Positions 1-10,398 are shown, counted from the stretch's first letter. The stretch is 52,331 bases of DNA from Enterococcus sp. DIV0660C (GCF_017316125.1 NZ_JAFLWA010000027.1:1-52331); one strand, 5' to 3'. Numbers and translations are program-made. Notes: a model not told the origin generated them from the sequence alone.

Positions 1-15
1 CGATCGCTGTTTTTA

Positions 16-126
16 TTATTCTCTTTTCGCGTCTTTAACTGCCCGAAAGATGGCTAAAACTGCGGGAATTGCTGAGACAACTGCGAGAAAAATTCCTAGT
101 TTTCCTGAATTTCTTTTCTTTGTCAT
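16..126 (-). CDS. small single-span membrane protein, 36 aa
   Basis: The reverse strand encodes a 36-residue peptide beginning MTKKRNSGKLGIF and ending KDAKRE. A basic N-terminus is followed by one hydrophobic segment (about residues 9-28) and a charged tail, as in a single-pass membrane peptide. A strong ribosome binding site (GGAGGGAG) lies about 8 bases before the ATG at 126, which is the main reason for calling it. I do not recognise a family. It precedes no obvious partner in the window, since the sequence ends 15 bases after its stop. Confidence 0.55.
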   Translation of the reverse strand: MTKKRNSGKLGIFLAVVSAIPAVLAIFRAVKDAKRE

Positions 127-194
127 AACATCTTCTCCCTCCTCTTTCCTTAAGTATAAAAAATTTTTTCAAATTTCTCAAAAGAAGCGATTCA

Positions 195-407
195 TTACGA
201 TACCATTTCAACTGGTGCATAAATATCATCCAGCTTAACTAACACACGATATTGTTTTTCATCAATAACAGAGTGGTCACATTGATCGTAGCTTTCAACT
301 AAAACAACAGCTGTGTTGGTATAGGTATGTTCGATATAACCAACGATTTCGTTAGTTACACCAATAGGTTTGCATATGTAAGATTTTCCAACTTCGATAT
401 CTAACAT
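195..407 (-). CDS. DUF2187-like small protein, 70 aa
   Basis: A 70-residue soluble protein starting MLDIEVGKSYICKP. The ATG at 407 is preferred over the adjacent TTG at 410 because AAGGAAGTG sits at suitable spacing. It resembles the small YkvS/DUF2187 type: a short beta-rich domain with a G-x-x-Y-x-C turn, then V-x-x-V-E-x-Y-D and a following DH. The window holds a clear paralogue at 18383-18619 that shares these motifs. The function is unknown. The gene stands alone, with an AT-rich promoter region upstream that carries a cre-like sequence. Confidence 0.7.
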   Translation of the reverse strand: MLDIEVGKSYICKPIGVTNEIVGYIEHTYTNTAVVLVESYDQCDHSVIDEKQYRVLVKLDDIYAPVEMVS

Positions 408-466
408 CAAAATTCACTTCCTTAATTGTTATTTGTTTTATTTATAATAACAGAAAATCGCCTCAG

Positions 467-480
467 TGAAAACGTTTTAT
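467..480. promoter_or_regulatory. cre-like sequence upstream of the DUF2187-like gene
   Basis: TGAAAACGTTTTAT matches the CcpA operator core (TGNAANCGNWWNCA) except at the last two bases. It lies 60-70 bases upstream of the start at 407. A CcpA role is inferred from the match alone. Confidence 0.3.
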
Positions 481-678
481 TTTATTTTTTTGTATTTTTT
501 TCTTTAAAAAATCAGGAATTGACCAAATAAAAAGTTATCTCACTTTTTATTTAATATCACTTAAGCTTCCAATTTTCCCCTTACGTAAGAAAGGTGACAA
601 AACTGTTCTTTTTTCGTTGCTTCTTGTTCGTGTAGTTTTTCCAGTTTTTTCATATACTGAGTAAAAGGAGGGATAACC

Positions 679-753
679 ATGGTTCTTATTCAAGCAGTAA
701 TCTTTATTACTTTAACAATTGGTCTACTCATTGGATTAACAGAAGATCGTTGA
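679..753 (+). CDS. 24-aa hydrophobic peptide
   Basis: A short open frame, MVLIQAVIFITLTIGLL then IGLTEDR, preceded by the near-perfect ribosome binding site AAAGGAGGGA six bases before the ATG. The peptide is almost entirely one transmembrane helix with a short charged C-terminus. Such peptides can be type I toxin-like or regulators of membrane complexes, but nothing here decides that. No convincing antisense RNA or promoter was identified. The strength of the ribosome binding site is the main support. Confidence 0.45.
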   Translation: MVLIQAVIFITLTIGLLIGLTEDR

Positions 754-798
754 TTTCTTTTGTTTTAAATAAAACATTCATTTATGGATGCCTCTTAA

Positions 799-827
799 TT
801 GCAAGAAAAATAAGATGGTGCTACACT
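799..827 (+). promoter_or_regulatory. sigma-70-type promoter for the 49-aa gene
   Basis: TTGCAA at 799-804 and TACACT at 822-827 are separated by 17 bases, and the small gene at 909 follows with a leader of about 75 bases. Confidence 0.55.
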
Positions 828-908
828 ACAGTTGTGTTCGAGATTTTACAGAGAATTTAACTGAAAATTTCTTGAATTCATTTCAACAATGGAAAGGAGG
901 AACTAAAC

Positions 909-1058
909 ATGACTTTTAACAAAACAAATATGACTTATCGCGTAGCTTTCGACACTTCAACCAATCGTTTTATGGCAATTGACGCAAAAAATGAACATAA
1001 TGTCGCTTTTGGTATTACAATCGAACAAGCTGTCCGAGCATTACATGAATCTAATTAA
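909..1058 (+). CDS. 49-aa protein, HicB-like fold possible
   Basis: A 49-residue soluble protein starting MTFNKTNMTYRVAF, with AAAGGAGG six bases upstream of the ATG, its own promoter, and a strong terminator directly after. The pattern Y-R-V-A-F-D-T, then G-I-T-I-E-Q-A-V-R-A-L-H-E, resembles the beta-beta-beta-alpha pattern of HicB-type antitoxins and related small proteins (the segment like TLEEALENL). No HicA-type toxin is adjacent, so a toxin-antitoxin role is not supported. It is a complete monocistronic unit of unknown function. Confidence 0.65.
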   Translation: MTFNKTNMTYRVAFDTSTNRFMAIDAKNEHNVAFGITIEQAVRALHESN

Positions 1059-1105
1059 GGAGCTGGCCACCCCACATGACATCTAAATCATTCTCGGAAA
1101 AAAAC

Positions 1106-1150
1106 TAAAAGAGGTTTGTACGTCTTAGACGATGCAAACCTCTTTTTATT
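1106..1150 (+). terminator. intrinsic terminator after the 49-aa gene
   Basis: AGAGGTTTG at 1110-1118 pairs with CAAACCTCT at 1135-1143, extended by an inner ACGTCTTAGACGAT hairpin, and is followed by TTTTT. Confidence 0.85.
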
Positions 1151-1177
1151 TTGCTATACAAAATTGTTTTGCTTTAC

Positions 1178-1211
1178 TAAAAAAGAAGCTGTGACATAAG
1201 CCACAACTTCT
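1178..1211 (-). terminator. intrinsic terminator of pgi
   Basis: On the reverse strand AGAAGTTGTG pairs with CACAGCTTCT around a short loop, followed by TTTTTT. It lies 17 bases after the pgi stop. Confidence 0.8.
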
Positions 1212-1227
1212 CCCATTCATTACACTA

Positions 1228-2574
1228 TTATAGACGTTCGTTCAATTCTTTTGCTAAGTCTTCAAAGCCTGGTTTGCCTAGTAGGGCGAACATATTTTTC
1301 TTATAGGCTTCTACACCTGGTTGGTCAAATGGATTAATTCCGTTCAAGTAACCAGAAATTCCGACAGCAATTTCAAAGAAATACATTGTATAACCTAAAG
1401 TATAAGCATCCATTTCTGGAATTTTAACTAGTAAGTTTGGCACATCGCCATCTGTATGTGCTAATAATGTTCCTTCAAAAGCTTTTGTGTTAACAAAGTC
1501 AACTTCTTTTCCTTGTAAGTAACCTAAACCATCTAAGTCAGCTTCTTGTTCAGGAATAGTGATTGATTTGCGAGGTTTTTCCACTTTAACGATTGTTTCA
1601 AAGATATTGCGACGACCTTCTTGGATATATTGACCTAATGAATGTAAGTCAGTAGAGAAGTTTGCACTTGAAGGATAGATTCCTTTTTGGTCTTTACCTT
1701 CAGATTCGCCAAATAATTGTTTCCACCATTCTGAGAAATATTGCATTCCTGGTTCATAGTTGATCAACAATTCTGTTACTTTGCCTTTACGGTAAAGAAT
1801 GTTACGCATTGCTGCATATTGGTAAGCTTCGTTTTCTTCTAGCTTATCACTTGCATATTCTTTACTTGCGTCAGCCGCACCTTGCATCAAGGCATCAATA
1901 TCTGCTCCGCTAACCGCAATTGGTAATAGACCAACAGCAGTTAATACAGAAAAACGTCCGCCAATATCATCAGGAATAACAAATGATTCCCAACCTTCAG
2001 CATCTGCTTCAACTTTTACAGCACCGCGTGCTTTATCAGTTGTTGCATAAATACGTTTGTTTGCTTCTGCTTGACCATATTTTTTCACTAATAATTCTTT
2101 GAACACACGGAAAGCAATGGCTGGTTCTGTTGTTGTTCCAGATTTAGAAATAACGTTCACAGAAAAATCACGATCACCAATTACTTCGATCAAGTCAGCT
2201 AAGTATGTTGAGCTGATTGAATTTCCTGCATAAAAGATTTGTGGTGCTTTACGTTCGTTGCCGTCTAATAAGTTGTAGAAAGTGTGGTTCAAGAAATCAA
2301 TTGCAGCACGTGCCCCTAAATATGAACCACCAATACCGATTACTACTAATACTTCTGAATCAGATTGGATTTTTTTAGCTGCTTCTTTGATACGTGCAAA
2401 TTCTTCTTTATCATAATTTGTAGGTAAATCGATCCAGCCTAAGAAATCGCTGCCTGCACCTGTACCTTCACGTAATAATTTGTCAGCTGCTGTTACTTGA
2501 CTTTGCATGTAACCTAATTCATATTCGTTGACAAACGGTGCTACTTTTGAATAGTCAAAATGAATGTGTGCCAT
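1228..2574 (-). CDS. pgi: glucose-6-phosphate isomerase
   Basis: A cytoplasmic enzyme that interconverts glucose 6-phosphate and fructose 6-phosphate in glycolysis. The 448-residue length is normal for the Firmicutes form. The sugar-phosphate-binding segment [11 protein letters not shown] is near residue 80, [10 protein letters not shown] near 145, the catalytic Glu region [24 protein letters not shown] near 275-295, and a QPGVEAYK signature near the C-terminus. The ATG at 2574 follows AAGGAGGAG. The upstream gene on the same strand is gdhA, 109 bases away with no terminator between, so partial co-transcription is possible. The region upstream of pgi also holds an imperfect inverted repeat at 2593-2616. 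Confidence 0.97.
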   Translation of the reverse strand: MAHIHFDYSKVAPFVNEYELGYMQSQVTAADKLLREGTGAGSDFLGWIDLPTNYDKEEFARIKEAAKKIQSDSEVLVVIGIGGSYLGARAAIDFLNHTFYNLLDGNERKAPQIFYAGNSISSTYLADLIEVIGDRDFSVNVISKSGTTTEPAIAFRVFKELLVKKYGQAEANKRIYATTDKARGAVKVEADAEGWESFVIPDDIGGRFSVLTAVGLLPIAVSGADIDALMQGAADASKEYASDKLEENEAYQYAAMRNILYRKGKVTELLINYEPGMQYFSEWWKQLFGESEGKDQKGIYPSSANFSTDLHSLGQYIQEGRRNIFETIVKVEKPRKSITIPEQEADLDGLGYLQGKEVDFVNTKAFEGTLLAHTDGDVPNLLVKIPEMDAYTLGYTMYFFEIAVGISGYLNGINPFDQPGVEAYKKNMFALLGKPGFEDLAKELNERL

Positions 2575-2683
2575 TTGATCTCCTCCTTAATAGTTTACTA
2601 TACAGGTATACTTTACGTTTTTTTTACTTTTTTTTCAAGCAAATATCCACGAACCTTTCAATATTTCCAAGAAAATTTTACAT

Positions 2684-4051
<1,368 letters not shown>

Positions 4052-4064
4052 TTAGCTAATTTTT

Positions 4065-4093
4065 ATTTTAGCTTATTTTTGGTCGCCACTCAA
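4065..4093 (-). promoter_or_regulatory. promoter of gdhA
   Basis: On the reverse strand TTGAGT (4093-4088) and TAAAAT (4070-4065) are 17 bases apart, about 30 bases upstream of the gdhA start. Confidence 0.55.
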
Positions 4094-4149
4094 AAATTTT
4101 TCTGCGTTTATTTTCGAAATATGCTACACTCACTTGTGAGGTGAAGCGA

Positions 4150-5412
4150 ATGGAAACGAACTACGATGTAATCGTTGTTGGCGCTGGTACCAGTGGAATG
4201 ATGGCAGCTATTAGTGCCGCAGAACAAGGTGCCAAAGTGCTATTAGTTGAAAAAAATAAAAAAGCTGGAAAAAAATTGCTAATGACTGGCGGTGGGCGTT
4301 GCAACGTCACAAACAATCGACCAGTAGAAGATTTAATCGCACATATCCCCGGCAATGGAAAATTTTTATATAGTACTTTTTCACAATTTGATAACTTTGA
4401 TATTATGAATTTTTTTGAAACACAGGGTGTACATTTAAAAGAAGAAGATCATGGCCGAATGTTTCCTGTTACAAATAAATCAAAAACAATCATCGAAGCA
4501 TTGATTACGCGTTTAAATGAACTTGGTGTTACGCTAGTTTTTGGTACAAAAGTTGAAAAACTGGTGCACAATAATGGACAAATCTATGGTATTCGAACAG
4601 AATTTGAAGAATTTCAAGCCCCTTGTGTGATTTTAACAACTGGTGGACGAACTTATCCATCAACCGGCTCAACTGGGGATGGCTACAAAATGGTAAAAAA
4701 AGTTGGCCATACCATCACGCCGTTATACGCGACTGAATCCCCTTTGATTTCCGAAGAACCTTTTATCCAAGAAAAAACCTTACAAGGATTATCTTTGCAA
4801 GATATTTCTTTAAGTGTCTTGAATAAAAAAGGACGAGTAATTACTGAACACATCATGGATTTACTTTTCACACACTTTGGTATTTCGGGGCCTGCTGCCT
4901 TACGTTGCTCAAGTTTTATCAATCAGGAATTAAAGAAAACGGGTGAACCAGTTGTTATTTCTCTAGATTGTTTCCCAACTCGATCCAATCATGATTTGAT
5001 CCAAGAACTAACCGCTAAAAGTCATCAATCAAAAAAAACATTGGTCAATGCGTGGCATGGCTTTTTACCCGAACGATTACTGACTTTTTATTTAAATCAC
5101 CTAAATATGGAACAACAGATTGGCCAACAGACAACGGAAAAACAGATTCAAGACTTTGTCCAATTGTGTAAAGAATTTCATCTTTTGATAAACAAAACTT
5201 TTCCGATAGAAAAATCTTTTGTAACCGGCGGTGGTGTTTCGTTGAAAGAAATTAATCCTAAGACCTTAGAAAGTAAACTGGTAACTGGATTATATTTTGC
5301 AGGTGAATTACTGGATGTTAACGGCTATACTGGTGGCTTCAATATCACAGCGGCTTTTGCTACTGGTCATGTTTCTGGCATGAATGCTGGTCAACAAGCA
5401 CAATCCATGTAA
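4150..5412 (+). CDS. HI0933-family FAD-dependent oxidoreductase
   Basis: A 420-residue flavoprotein of the HI0933/BaiN type, whose physiological substrate is usually unknown. The FAD dinucleotide-binding motif VVGAGTSGMMAAISAAEQG is near residues 10-28, followed by the family signature GKKLLMTGGGRCNVTN near 45-60. LTTGGRTYPSTGSTGDGY lies mid-protein and the C-terminal GLYFAGELLDVNGYTGGFN closes the FAD site. The ATG at 4150 is chosen over GTG at 4141 because GAGGTG is correctly spaced for it. A TGC-TACACT extended -10 at 4122-4130 gives a short leader. The gene is divergent from gdhA and ends at a shared terminator. Confidence 0.9.
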   Translation: METNYDVIVVGAGTSGMMAAISAAEQGAKVLLVEKNKKAGKKLLMTGGGRCNVTNNRPVEDLIAHIPGNGKFLYSTFSQFDNFDIMNFFETQGVHLKEEDHGRMFPVTNKSKTIIEALITRLNELGVTLVFGTKVEKLVHNNGQIYGIRTEFEEFQAPCVILTTGGRTYPSTGSTGDGYKMVKKVGHTITPLYATESPLISEEPFIQEKTLQGLSLQDISLSVLNKKGRVITEHIMDLLFTHFGISGPAALRCSSFINQELKKTGEPVVISLDCFPTRSNHDLIQELTAKSHQSKKTLVNAWHGFLPERLLTFYLNHLNMEQQIGQQTTEKQIQDFVQLCKEFHLLINKTFPIEKSFVTGGGVSLKEINPKTLESKLVTGLYFAGELLDVNGYTGGFNITAAFATGHVSGMNAGQQAQSM

Positions 5413-5454
5413 AGTATCACTAATCTAATGAAAGTATAATTGGTGGCGCATAAC

Positions 5455-5502
5455 AATAATCCCCTTCAAGTTAAATGAAACGCTAACTTGAAGGGGATTA
5501 TT
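5455..5502. terminator. bidirectional terminator
   Basis: A 19-base perfect inverted repeat (AATAATCCCCTTCAAGTTA at 5455-5473 and its complement at 5484-5502) lies between two convergent genes. T-rich sequence follows on the forward side. Confidence 0.85.
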
Positions 5503-5988
5503 TTATGCTTTGATGTCGACAAATTTTCCATTTGTCAATTGGCAAATGGCTTGTGGGGCTAACTCCATTTGTAAGCCTCGTTTGCCAGCGGAAATAATGA
5601 TTTGTTCATAGTTTTCCGCAATTTGATCGAGATAAGTTGGAAATAATTTTTTCATTCCGATTGGTGAACAACCGCCACGAATATAACCAGTAGTTGCTTC
5701 TAAATCACGTAAATGAAGCATTTCTACTTTTTTATTTCCAGAAACTTTTGCTAGCTTTTTCAAATCCACCTCATTTTCTCCCGGAATGACAGCGACTAGC
5801 GGACCGGTTACATTTCCTACAGCCACCAATGTTTTAAAAATTCGTTGTTCACTCCCAGGAATCTGATCAAAAATCGCTGTTGCACCTAAATGATTTTCAT
5901 CCCATTCATATTCGTGTTCCGTATACGCGATTTTTTTTTGCTCTACGAGTCGAATTGCATTTGTTTTTACTTGTTTTTTCTTCGCCAT
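5503..5988 (-). CDS. ybaK: Cys-tRNA(Pro)/Cys-tRNA(Cys) deacylase, YbaK/EbsC type
   Basis: A trans-editing enzyme of the YbaK/EbsC family that hydrolyses mischarged Cys-tRNA(Pro). The 161-residue length is typical. Recognisable family segments are FKTLVAVGN (with the conserved catalytic-site Lys), VAVIPGENEVDLKKLAK, the glycine-rich GYIRGGCSPIGMKK loop, and IIISAGKRGLQMEL near the C-terminus. Enterococcal homologues are often named ebsC. It is the last gene of a reverse-strand run rlmI-like, aroD, ybaK with short gaps of 17 and 56 bases, and it ends in the shared terminator. Confidence 0.93.
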   Translation of the reverse strand: MAKKKQVKTNAIRLVEQKKIAYTEHEYEWDENHLGATAIFDQIPGSEQRIFKTLVAVGNVTGPLVAVIPGENEVDLKKLAKVSGNKKVEMLHLRDLEATTGYIRGGCSPIGMKKLFPTYLDQIAENYEQIIISAGKRGLQMELAPQAICQLTNGKFVDIKA

Positions 5989-6044
5989 ATTTCCACCTCA
6001 TTGCAACTAGCTTGATAAATTCAAAGTACCATTAGTTACTATGA

Positions 6045-6797
6045 TCACTCAGCTAAACTCTTAATTATTTGTTGTAGTTCTTTCACAGGTATTTGTCCTG
6101 GTGCCGAAGCAGTTGCCTTCGAAGTTGCCCCAAAAGTAACTGCTGAACCCGTTAAACATCCTGCTACTCTTGATAACTTACCCATTTCTCCCATTGACAC
6201 AGTAATCAATGGGATTGAAACAAAGGCACTTGCTCGTTTAGTCAATTCAAGCAAGCGAAAAACATCTTGTTCTGTTTGTGGCATCATCGCTAACTTTCCG
6301 ATGCTAGCGCCAAAATGTTCCATCATATTTAAGCGATAAAGCAAGACCGGATCGGCTGGTGTCTCTTCAAATTCATGATTGCTGATGATGATTGGAATGT
6401 GATGATCTTTGATGCGTCCAATCATCCCACGTCCTAAGCTTTCAATCTGAAACAATTCAATGTCTACCATATCGACCAACTTTTCAGTCACCACTGTTTC
6501 GTACAAATCATGATATTCTCTAATCGATAAATCTCGTTTTCCGCCCTCAGCTAGCGTTCGAAATGTAAAAAGTAACGGTAATCCTTGAAGTTCATGTTGA
6601 AGAAGGACTAGTGTTTCTAGAACCTTTTCTAATTGCAAGATTTCTTGATAAAAATCGACGCGCCATTCTACTAAGTCAGCGCCTGCTTCACGCGCGAGAC
6701 GTGCTTCACTTAAGATTTCTTCCTGGGTTACGCCAGTTAATGGCGTACAAACTTTTGGTCGACCAGTCCCGATTTGCAAATTTTTCACTTGGATCAT
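6045..6797 (-). CDS. aroD: type I 3-dehydroquinate dehydratase
   Basis: Third step of the shikimate pathway: dehydration of 3-dehydroquinate to 3-dehydroshikimate through a Schiff base. The 250-residue length is normal for the class I enzyme. Visible active-site elements are EWRVDFY near 45, the catalytic His in ISNHEFEETP (near 143), the Schiff-base Lys in GASIGKLAMMP (near 170), and the C-terminal GSAVTFGATSKATASAPGQIPV loop. No other shikimate gene is in the window. It sits between rlmI-like and ybaK, probably in one transcript. Confidence 0.95.
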   Translation of the reverse strand: MIQVKNLQIGTGRPKVCTPLTGVTQEEILSEARLAREAGADLVEWRVDFYQEILQLEKVLETLVLLQHELQGLPLLFTFRTLAEGGKRDLSIREYHDLYETVVTEKLVDMVDIELFQIESLGRGMIGRIKDHHIPIIISNHEFEETPADPVLLYRLNMMEHFGASIGKLAMMPQTEQDVFRLLELTKRASAFVSIPLITVSMGEMGKLSRVAGCLTGSAVTFGATSKATASAPGQIPVKELQQIIKSLAE

Positions 6798-6814
6798 CCG
6801 TAACGACTCCCTTC

Positions 6815-7990
6815 TTACATTTGATTGATTTTATAAACAAATACCTTTAAATAATCTCCTTCTGGAAAAGTGTTTGTTGTTTGAAAATCATTTGGTAGGC
6901 GATACAGCCCGATTTCCTGATAGGAGACACCTTTTGCAATGAACTCATCTTCAATCATTTTTTGAAATTGTTGAATCGTAACGTTCGCCGCATTTGTTGA
7001 GGCAATTAGCACTCCTTCATCTGCTAAAATTTCCAGACTATCTTTGACTAATTCACCATAATTTTTTGCCACCCGGAAAACTTTCTTTTTGTTACGGGCA
7101 AAACTTGGTGGATCCAAAACAATAACATCATAAGTTAATTGTTTACGACTCGCATACTTAAAGTACTCAAAAACATCCATAACAATGATTTTTTGTTGTT
7201 CAAGATCTAAACCATTGACTTCAAATTGTTCCTGCGTTTTTTTTAAGCTTCTTTTAGCAAGATCTACACTGGTTGTTTCAACAGAACCACCCATCGCAGC
7301 TGCAACTGAGAAGGCACCTGTATAGCTAAACATGTTTAGCACCGATTTTCCTAGCGCCAACCCATCGACCAATGCTCCGCGCACTTCCTTCTGATCTAAA
7401 AAGATACCCGTCATCAAGCCTTCATTTAAATAGGTTGCAAACTGAACACCATTTTCTTTTACAATCAAAGGTTCTGGTGCTTCTTTTCCATAAATAAACT
7501 GACTTTCTGGCAAATCTTTCGTATCAAAACGAATTTTTTCATAAGCACCTAAAATTTCTGGATATGTCTTTTTAAATGCTTCAATCAATCCCTTTCGATG
7601 AAGATACAGCGTTTGGTTATACCAAGAAAAGACAGCAAACTGGTCATAATAATCAATGATCAAACCACCAATTCCATCTCCTTCACCATTGAACAAACGA
7701 AAGGCATTTGTTAAGTCATCACTAAAATAAGTTGTGCGTTTTGCTTTAGCTGCTGCAAATTTTTTCTCAAAAAAAGCCGTATCAAATGGTTCGTCCACTC
7801 GGCTTAATACCCAACCAATTCCTTTATTTTGCTTTCCTAAATAACCTTTTGCCACAAATTTATTTTGTTGATCTACTAAGTCGATCCATTCGGTCGTATC
7901 CATTTGCGTATCGACTAAATCTTCTTTTTGAATGAGCGGGTAACCCTTTCTGAATTGGGCGCTTGCTCGTTTTTTTACTTTTATTTTCAT
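6815..7990 (-). CDS. RlmI-like class I SAM-dependent methyltransferase (cysteine-free)
   Basis: A 391-residue protein with the layout of RlmI/YwbD: an N-terminal PUA-like RNA-binding domain (about 1-75), a linker subdomain, and a Rossmann methyltransferase domain (about 180-391). The SAM site is LNMFSYTGAFSVAAA (218-232). The motif IV equivalent is DVIVLDPPSFARNKK (288-302). RlmI makes m5C in 23S rRNA with a catalytic cysteine, but here the motif VI position reads IASTNAANVT and the whole protein has no cysteine. The m5C assignment is therefore doubtful, while methyltransferase membership is secure. aroD follows after 17 bases. Confidence 0.85.
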   Translation of the reverse strand: MKIKVKKRASAQFRKGYPLIQKEDLVDTQMDTTEWIDLVDQQNKFVAKGYLGKQNKGIGWVLSRVDEPFDTAFFEKKFAAAKAKRTTYFSDDLTNAFRLFNGEGDGIGGLIIDYYDQFAVFSWYNQTLYLHRKGLIEAFKKTYPEILGAYEKIRFDTKDLPESQFIYGKEAPEPLIVKENGVQFATYLNEGLMTGIFLDQKEVRGALVDGLALGKSVLNMFSYTGAFSVAAAMGGSVETTSVDLAKRSLKKTQEQFEVNGLDLEQQKIIVMDVFEYFKYASRKQLTYDVIVLDPPSFARNKKKVFRVAKNYGELVKDSLEILADEGVLIASTNAANVTIQQFQKMIEDEFIAKGVSYQEIGLYRLPNDFQTTNTFPEGDYLKVFVYKINQM

Positions 7991-8116
7991 TCATTCACCT
8001 GCTTTTACTTTCTCACCTTTCAGTATAACAAAAATCAAACGGCTTGTCTTAAGCCACAAACCTCTAAGAAAGCTTAAAGAATCCCTTAACCAACTGCCAT
8101 AAATCACTGGTTAGAA

Positions 8117-8145
8117 TTGACACTAAAATCTCCGACTAGTAAAAT
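8117..8145 (+). promoter_or_regulatory. promoter of the LTA synthase gene
   Basis: A perfect TTGACA (8117-8122) and TAAAAT (8140-8145) are 17 bases apart, giving a leader of about 75 bases. Confidence 0.7.
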
Positions 8146-8226
8146 AGGTTAGAATACGTAAGTTGTGTATTATGGGTTTTATGACACTCTTATTCTTATT
8201 TTTTGAGTGTAGAAAGGAAGGTTACT

Positions 8227-10356
8227 TTGAAACGTATAAAAACGCCCGCTTTTTTAAATAAGCGGCTCGGATTTTTTTCTTTGTTAGCTGTTTTAGTCTG
8301 GCTAAAAACAATTTTCGCTTATTTGATTGATTTCAATTTAGGGATTGAAAGTGGAGTGCAATACTTCATCCTATTTATCAATCCAATTGCGACTACTTTA
8401 TTATTACTTGGAATTGCTTTGTATGTAAGACGAGCAAAAGCTTCGTACATCACGATGATGGTGATTTTTTTCTTACTCACTTTGTGGGTGTTTTCAAATG
8501 TCACTTACTATCGTGAATTTACAGACTTTATTACCATCAATACTATTTTAGGCGCTGGAAAAGTTGCTAGTGGTTTGGGCGAAAGTGCCATCCGTTTGTT
8601 CCGCCCTTACGATTTATTGTATTGGATAGACTTTATTATCTTAACGGTTTTATTAGTCACTAAAAAAATAAAAATGGATGACCGTCCTATTCGGGCACGT
8701 ATGGCATTTGCGATTTCCACATTAGCGGTTATGATTTTTTCTGGAAATCTTTTCTTGGCTGAAGCCGATCGTCCTGAACTTTTGACTCGAACATTCTCCC
8801 GTGATTATTTAGTTAAGTATCTTGGTCTTAATGCTTTTATGGCTTATGATGGTTTTCAAACGTATCAAACAAACCAAGTTCGTGCTGAAGCAAGCCCTAA
8901 TGATATGAAGGAAGTTGAGAACTACGTTAAGGAACACTATGCTGAACCAAACGACGAAATGTTTGGTGTGGCAAAAGGCAGAAATGTTATCTATATTCAT
9001 TTGGAAAGCTTCCAACAATTTTTGATTGATTATAAATTAAAAGATGAAACAGGCGCCGAACACGAGGTAACACCATTCCTTAATAGTTTGTTCCATAGTA
9101 ACAGTACCTATAGTTTTGATAACTTTTTCCATCAAGTCAAGGCCGGAAAAACAAGTGATGCTGAAACCCTTATGGAAAATTCTCTGTTTGGGTTAAACCA
9201 AGGATCACTCTTTACGCAACTGGGTGGGAAAAATACTTTCCAAGCTGCACCTGATATCTTAAGTCAAACCCAAGGTTATACTAGTGCTGTTTTCCACGGA
9301 AACTCTGGTACTTTTTGGAACAGAAATGAGACTTATAAAAATCTTGGTTATGATTATTTCTTTGATTCATCTTATTACGATGTAACCGATGAAAACTCAT
9401 TCCAATACGGTTTGCATGACAAGCCATTTTTTGACCAATCCGTTCAATATTTAGAACATTTACAACAACCATTTTATTCAAAATTCATTGCGGTCTCAAA
9501 CCACTATCCTTATTCAAAATTTACGAATGAAGAAGCGGGATTCCCAATGGCAGCAACCAGTGATGAAACAATTAATGGCTACTTCGCAACTGCCAATTAT
9601 CTTGACACAGCAGTCGAAGAATTCTTTAATTATTTGAAATCAAGTGGGTTATATGATAACTCTGTCATCGTTTTGTATGGTGACCACTATGGCGTTTCAA
9701 ATTCGAGAAACAAAACTTTAGCAGAACTACTTGGAAAATCAAGTGATACTTGGTCAAACTTTGATAATGCACAAATGCAACGCGTCCCTTATATGATTCA
9801 TGTTCCTGGACAAACAAACGGTGGGATCAATCATACTTATGGTGGACAAGTTGATGCGTTGCCAACATTACTTCATTTACTAGGTGTAGATACCAAAGAT
9901 TATATTCAACTTGGACAAGATCTATTCTCTAAAGATCATGACCAAGTGGTAAGCTTCCGTGATGGTGACTTCGTTACACCAACTTACACTTACTACAGTG
10001 GTACGATTTATGACAACGCAACAGGTGAAGCTATTACCGATCCTTCTCCTGAGATTCAAGCAAAAATCGATGCATGGAAAGTTGAAGTTTCAAAACAATT
10101 GGCTGTTTCTGATCAAATCAATAACGGTGATTTACTTCGTTTCTATACCAATAGCAATCTTGATCCAATCGACGCTGCCAACTATGATTACAAAAATGGC
10201 TTAGAAAAAATGACTGCGATTGAGAAAAAACTAGGTGATAAATCAACCAGCGTATTTAGTCAAAACGGTAATAAATCAACAACTGATCTTTATGAAACAA
10301 AAACATACCAAGAAATAAATGGTACACCAACAACTGATACTTCTTCCAAAGAATAA
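8227..10356 (+). CDS. ltaS: lipoteichoic acid synthase (LtaS family)
   Basis: A polytopic enzyme that polymerises glycerol phosphate from phosphatidylglycerol on the outer membrane face. Five hydrophobic segments occupy roughly residues 15-190, followed by an extracellular sulfatase-fold domain. Active-site elements match LtaS: metal ligand Glu260 in YIHLESFQQ, nucleophile Thr309 in AGKTSDAETL, and YGDHYG later. The TTG at 8227 is chosen because AAAGGAAGG lies just before it, giving 709 residues; the in-frame TTG at 8203 has no such site. The tail beyond about residue 630 is Ser/Thr/Lys-rich. Enterococci often carry two paralogues, so this could be either. Confidence 0.93.
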   Translation: MKRIKTPAFLNKRLGFFSLLAVLVWLKTIFAYLIDFNLGIESGVQYFILFINPIATTLLLLGIALYVRRAKASYITMMVIFFLLTLWVFSNVTYYREFTDFITINTILGAGKVASGLGESAIRLFRPYDLLYWIDFIILTVLLVTKKIKMDDRPIRARMAFAISTLAVMIFSGNLFLAEADRPELLTRTFSRDYLVKYLGLNAFMAYDGFQTYQTNQVRAEASPNDMKEVENYVKEHYAEPNDEMFGVAKGRNVIYIHLESFQQFLIDYKLKDETGAEHEVTPFLNSLFHSNSTYSFDNFFHQVKAGKTSDAETLMENSLFGLNQGSLFTQLGGKNTFQAAPDILSQTQGYTSAVFHGNSGTFWNRNETYKNLGYDYFFDSSYYDVTDENSFQYGLHDKPFFDQSVQYLEHLQQPFYSKFIAVSNHYPYSKFTNEEAGFPMAATSDETINGYFATANYLDTAVEEFFNYLKSSGLYDNSVIVLYGDHYGVSNSRNKTLAELLGKSSDTWSNFDNAQMQRVPYMIHVPGQTNGGINHTYGGQVDALPTLLHLLGVDTKDYIQLGQDLFSKDHDQVVSFRDGDFVTPTYTYYSGTIYDNATGEAITDPSPEIQAKIDAWKVEVSKQLAVSDQINNGDLLRFYTNSNLDPIDAANYDYKNGLEKMTAIEKKLGDKSTSVFSQNGNKSTTDLYETKTYQEINGTPTTDTSSKE

Positions 10357-10363
10357 ACAATCC

Positions 10364-10398
10364 AAAAAGCGTGAGAAATTGAATTCTCACGCTTTTTT
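10364..10398 (+). terminator. terminator of ltaS
   Basis: AAAAGCGTGAGAA pairs with TTCTCACGCTTTT around a 5-base loop and is followed by TTTT. Confidence 0.88.

Noticed and set aside
909-1058. 49-aa protein as antitoxin of a toxin-antitoxin pair
   Set aside because: There is no toxin-like gene adjacent; the HicB resemblance is only of a short pattern.
2593-2616. GTTTACTATAC-AG-GTATACTTTAC as an operator upstream of pgi
   Set aside because: Only 8 of 11 positions are symmetrical and AT-rich sequence easily gives this; not listed as a separate site.
9959-10204. 81-aa forward frame in the ltaS 3' part
   Set aside because: It is a shadow frame within a secure coding sequence.
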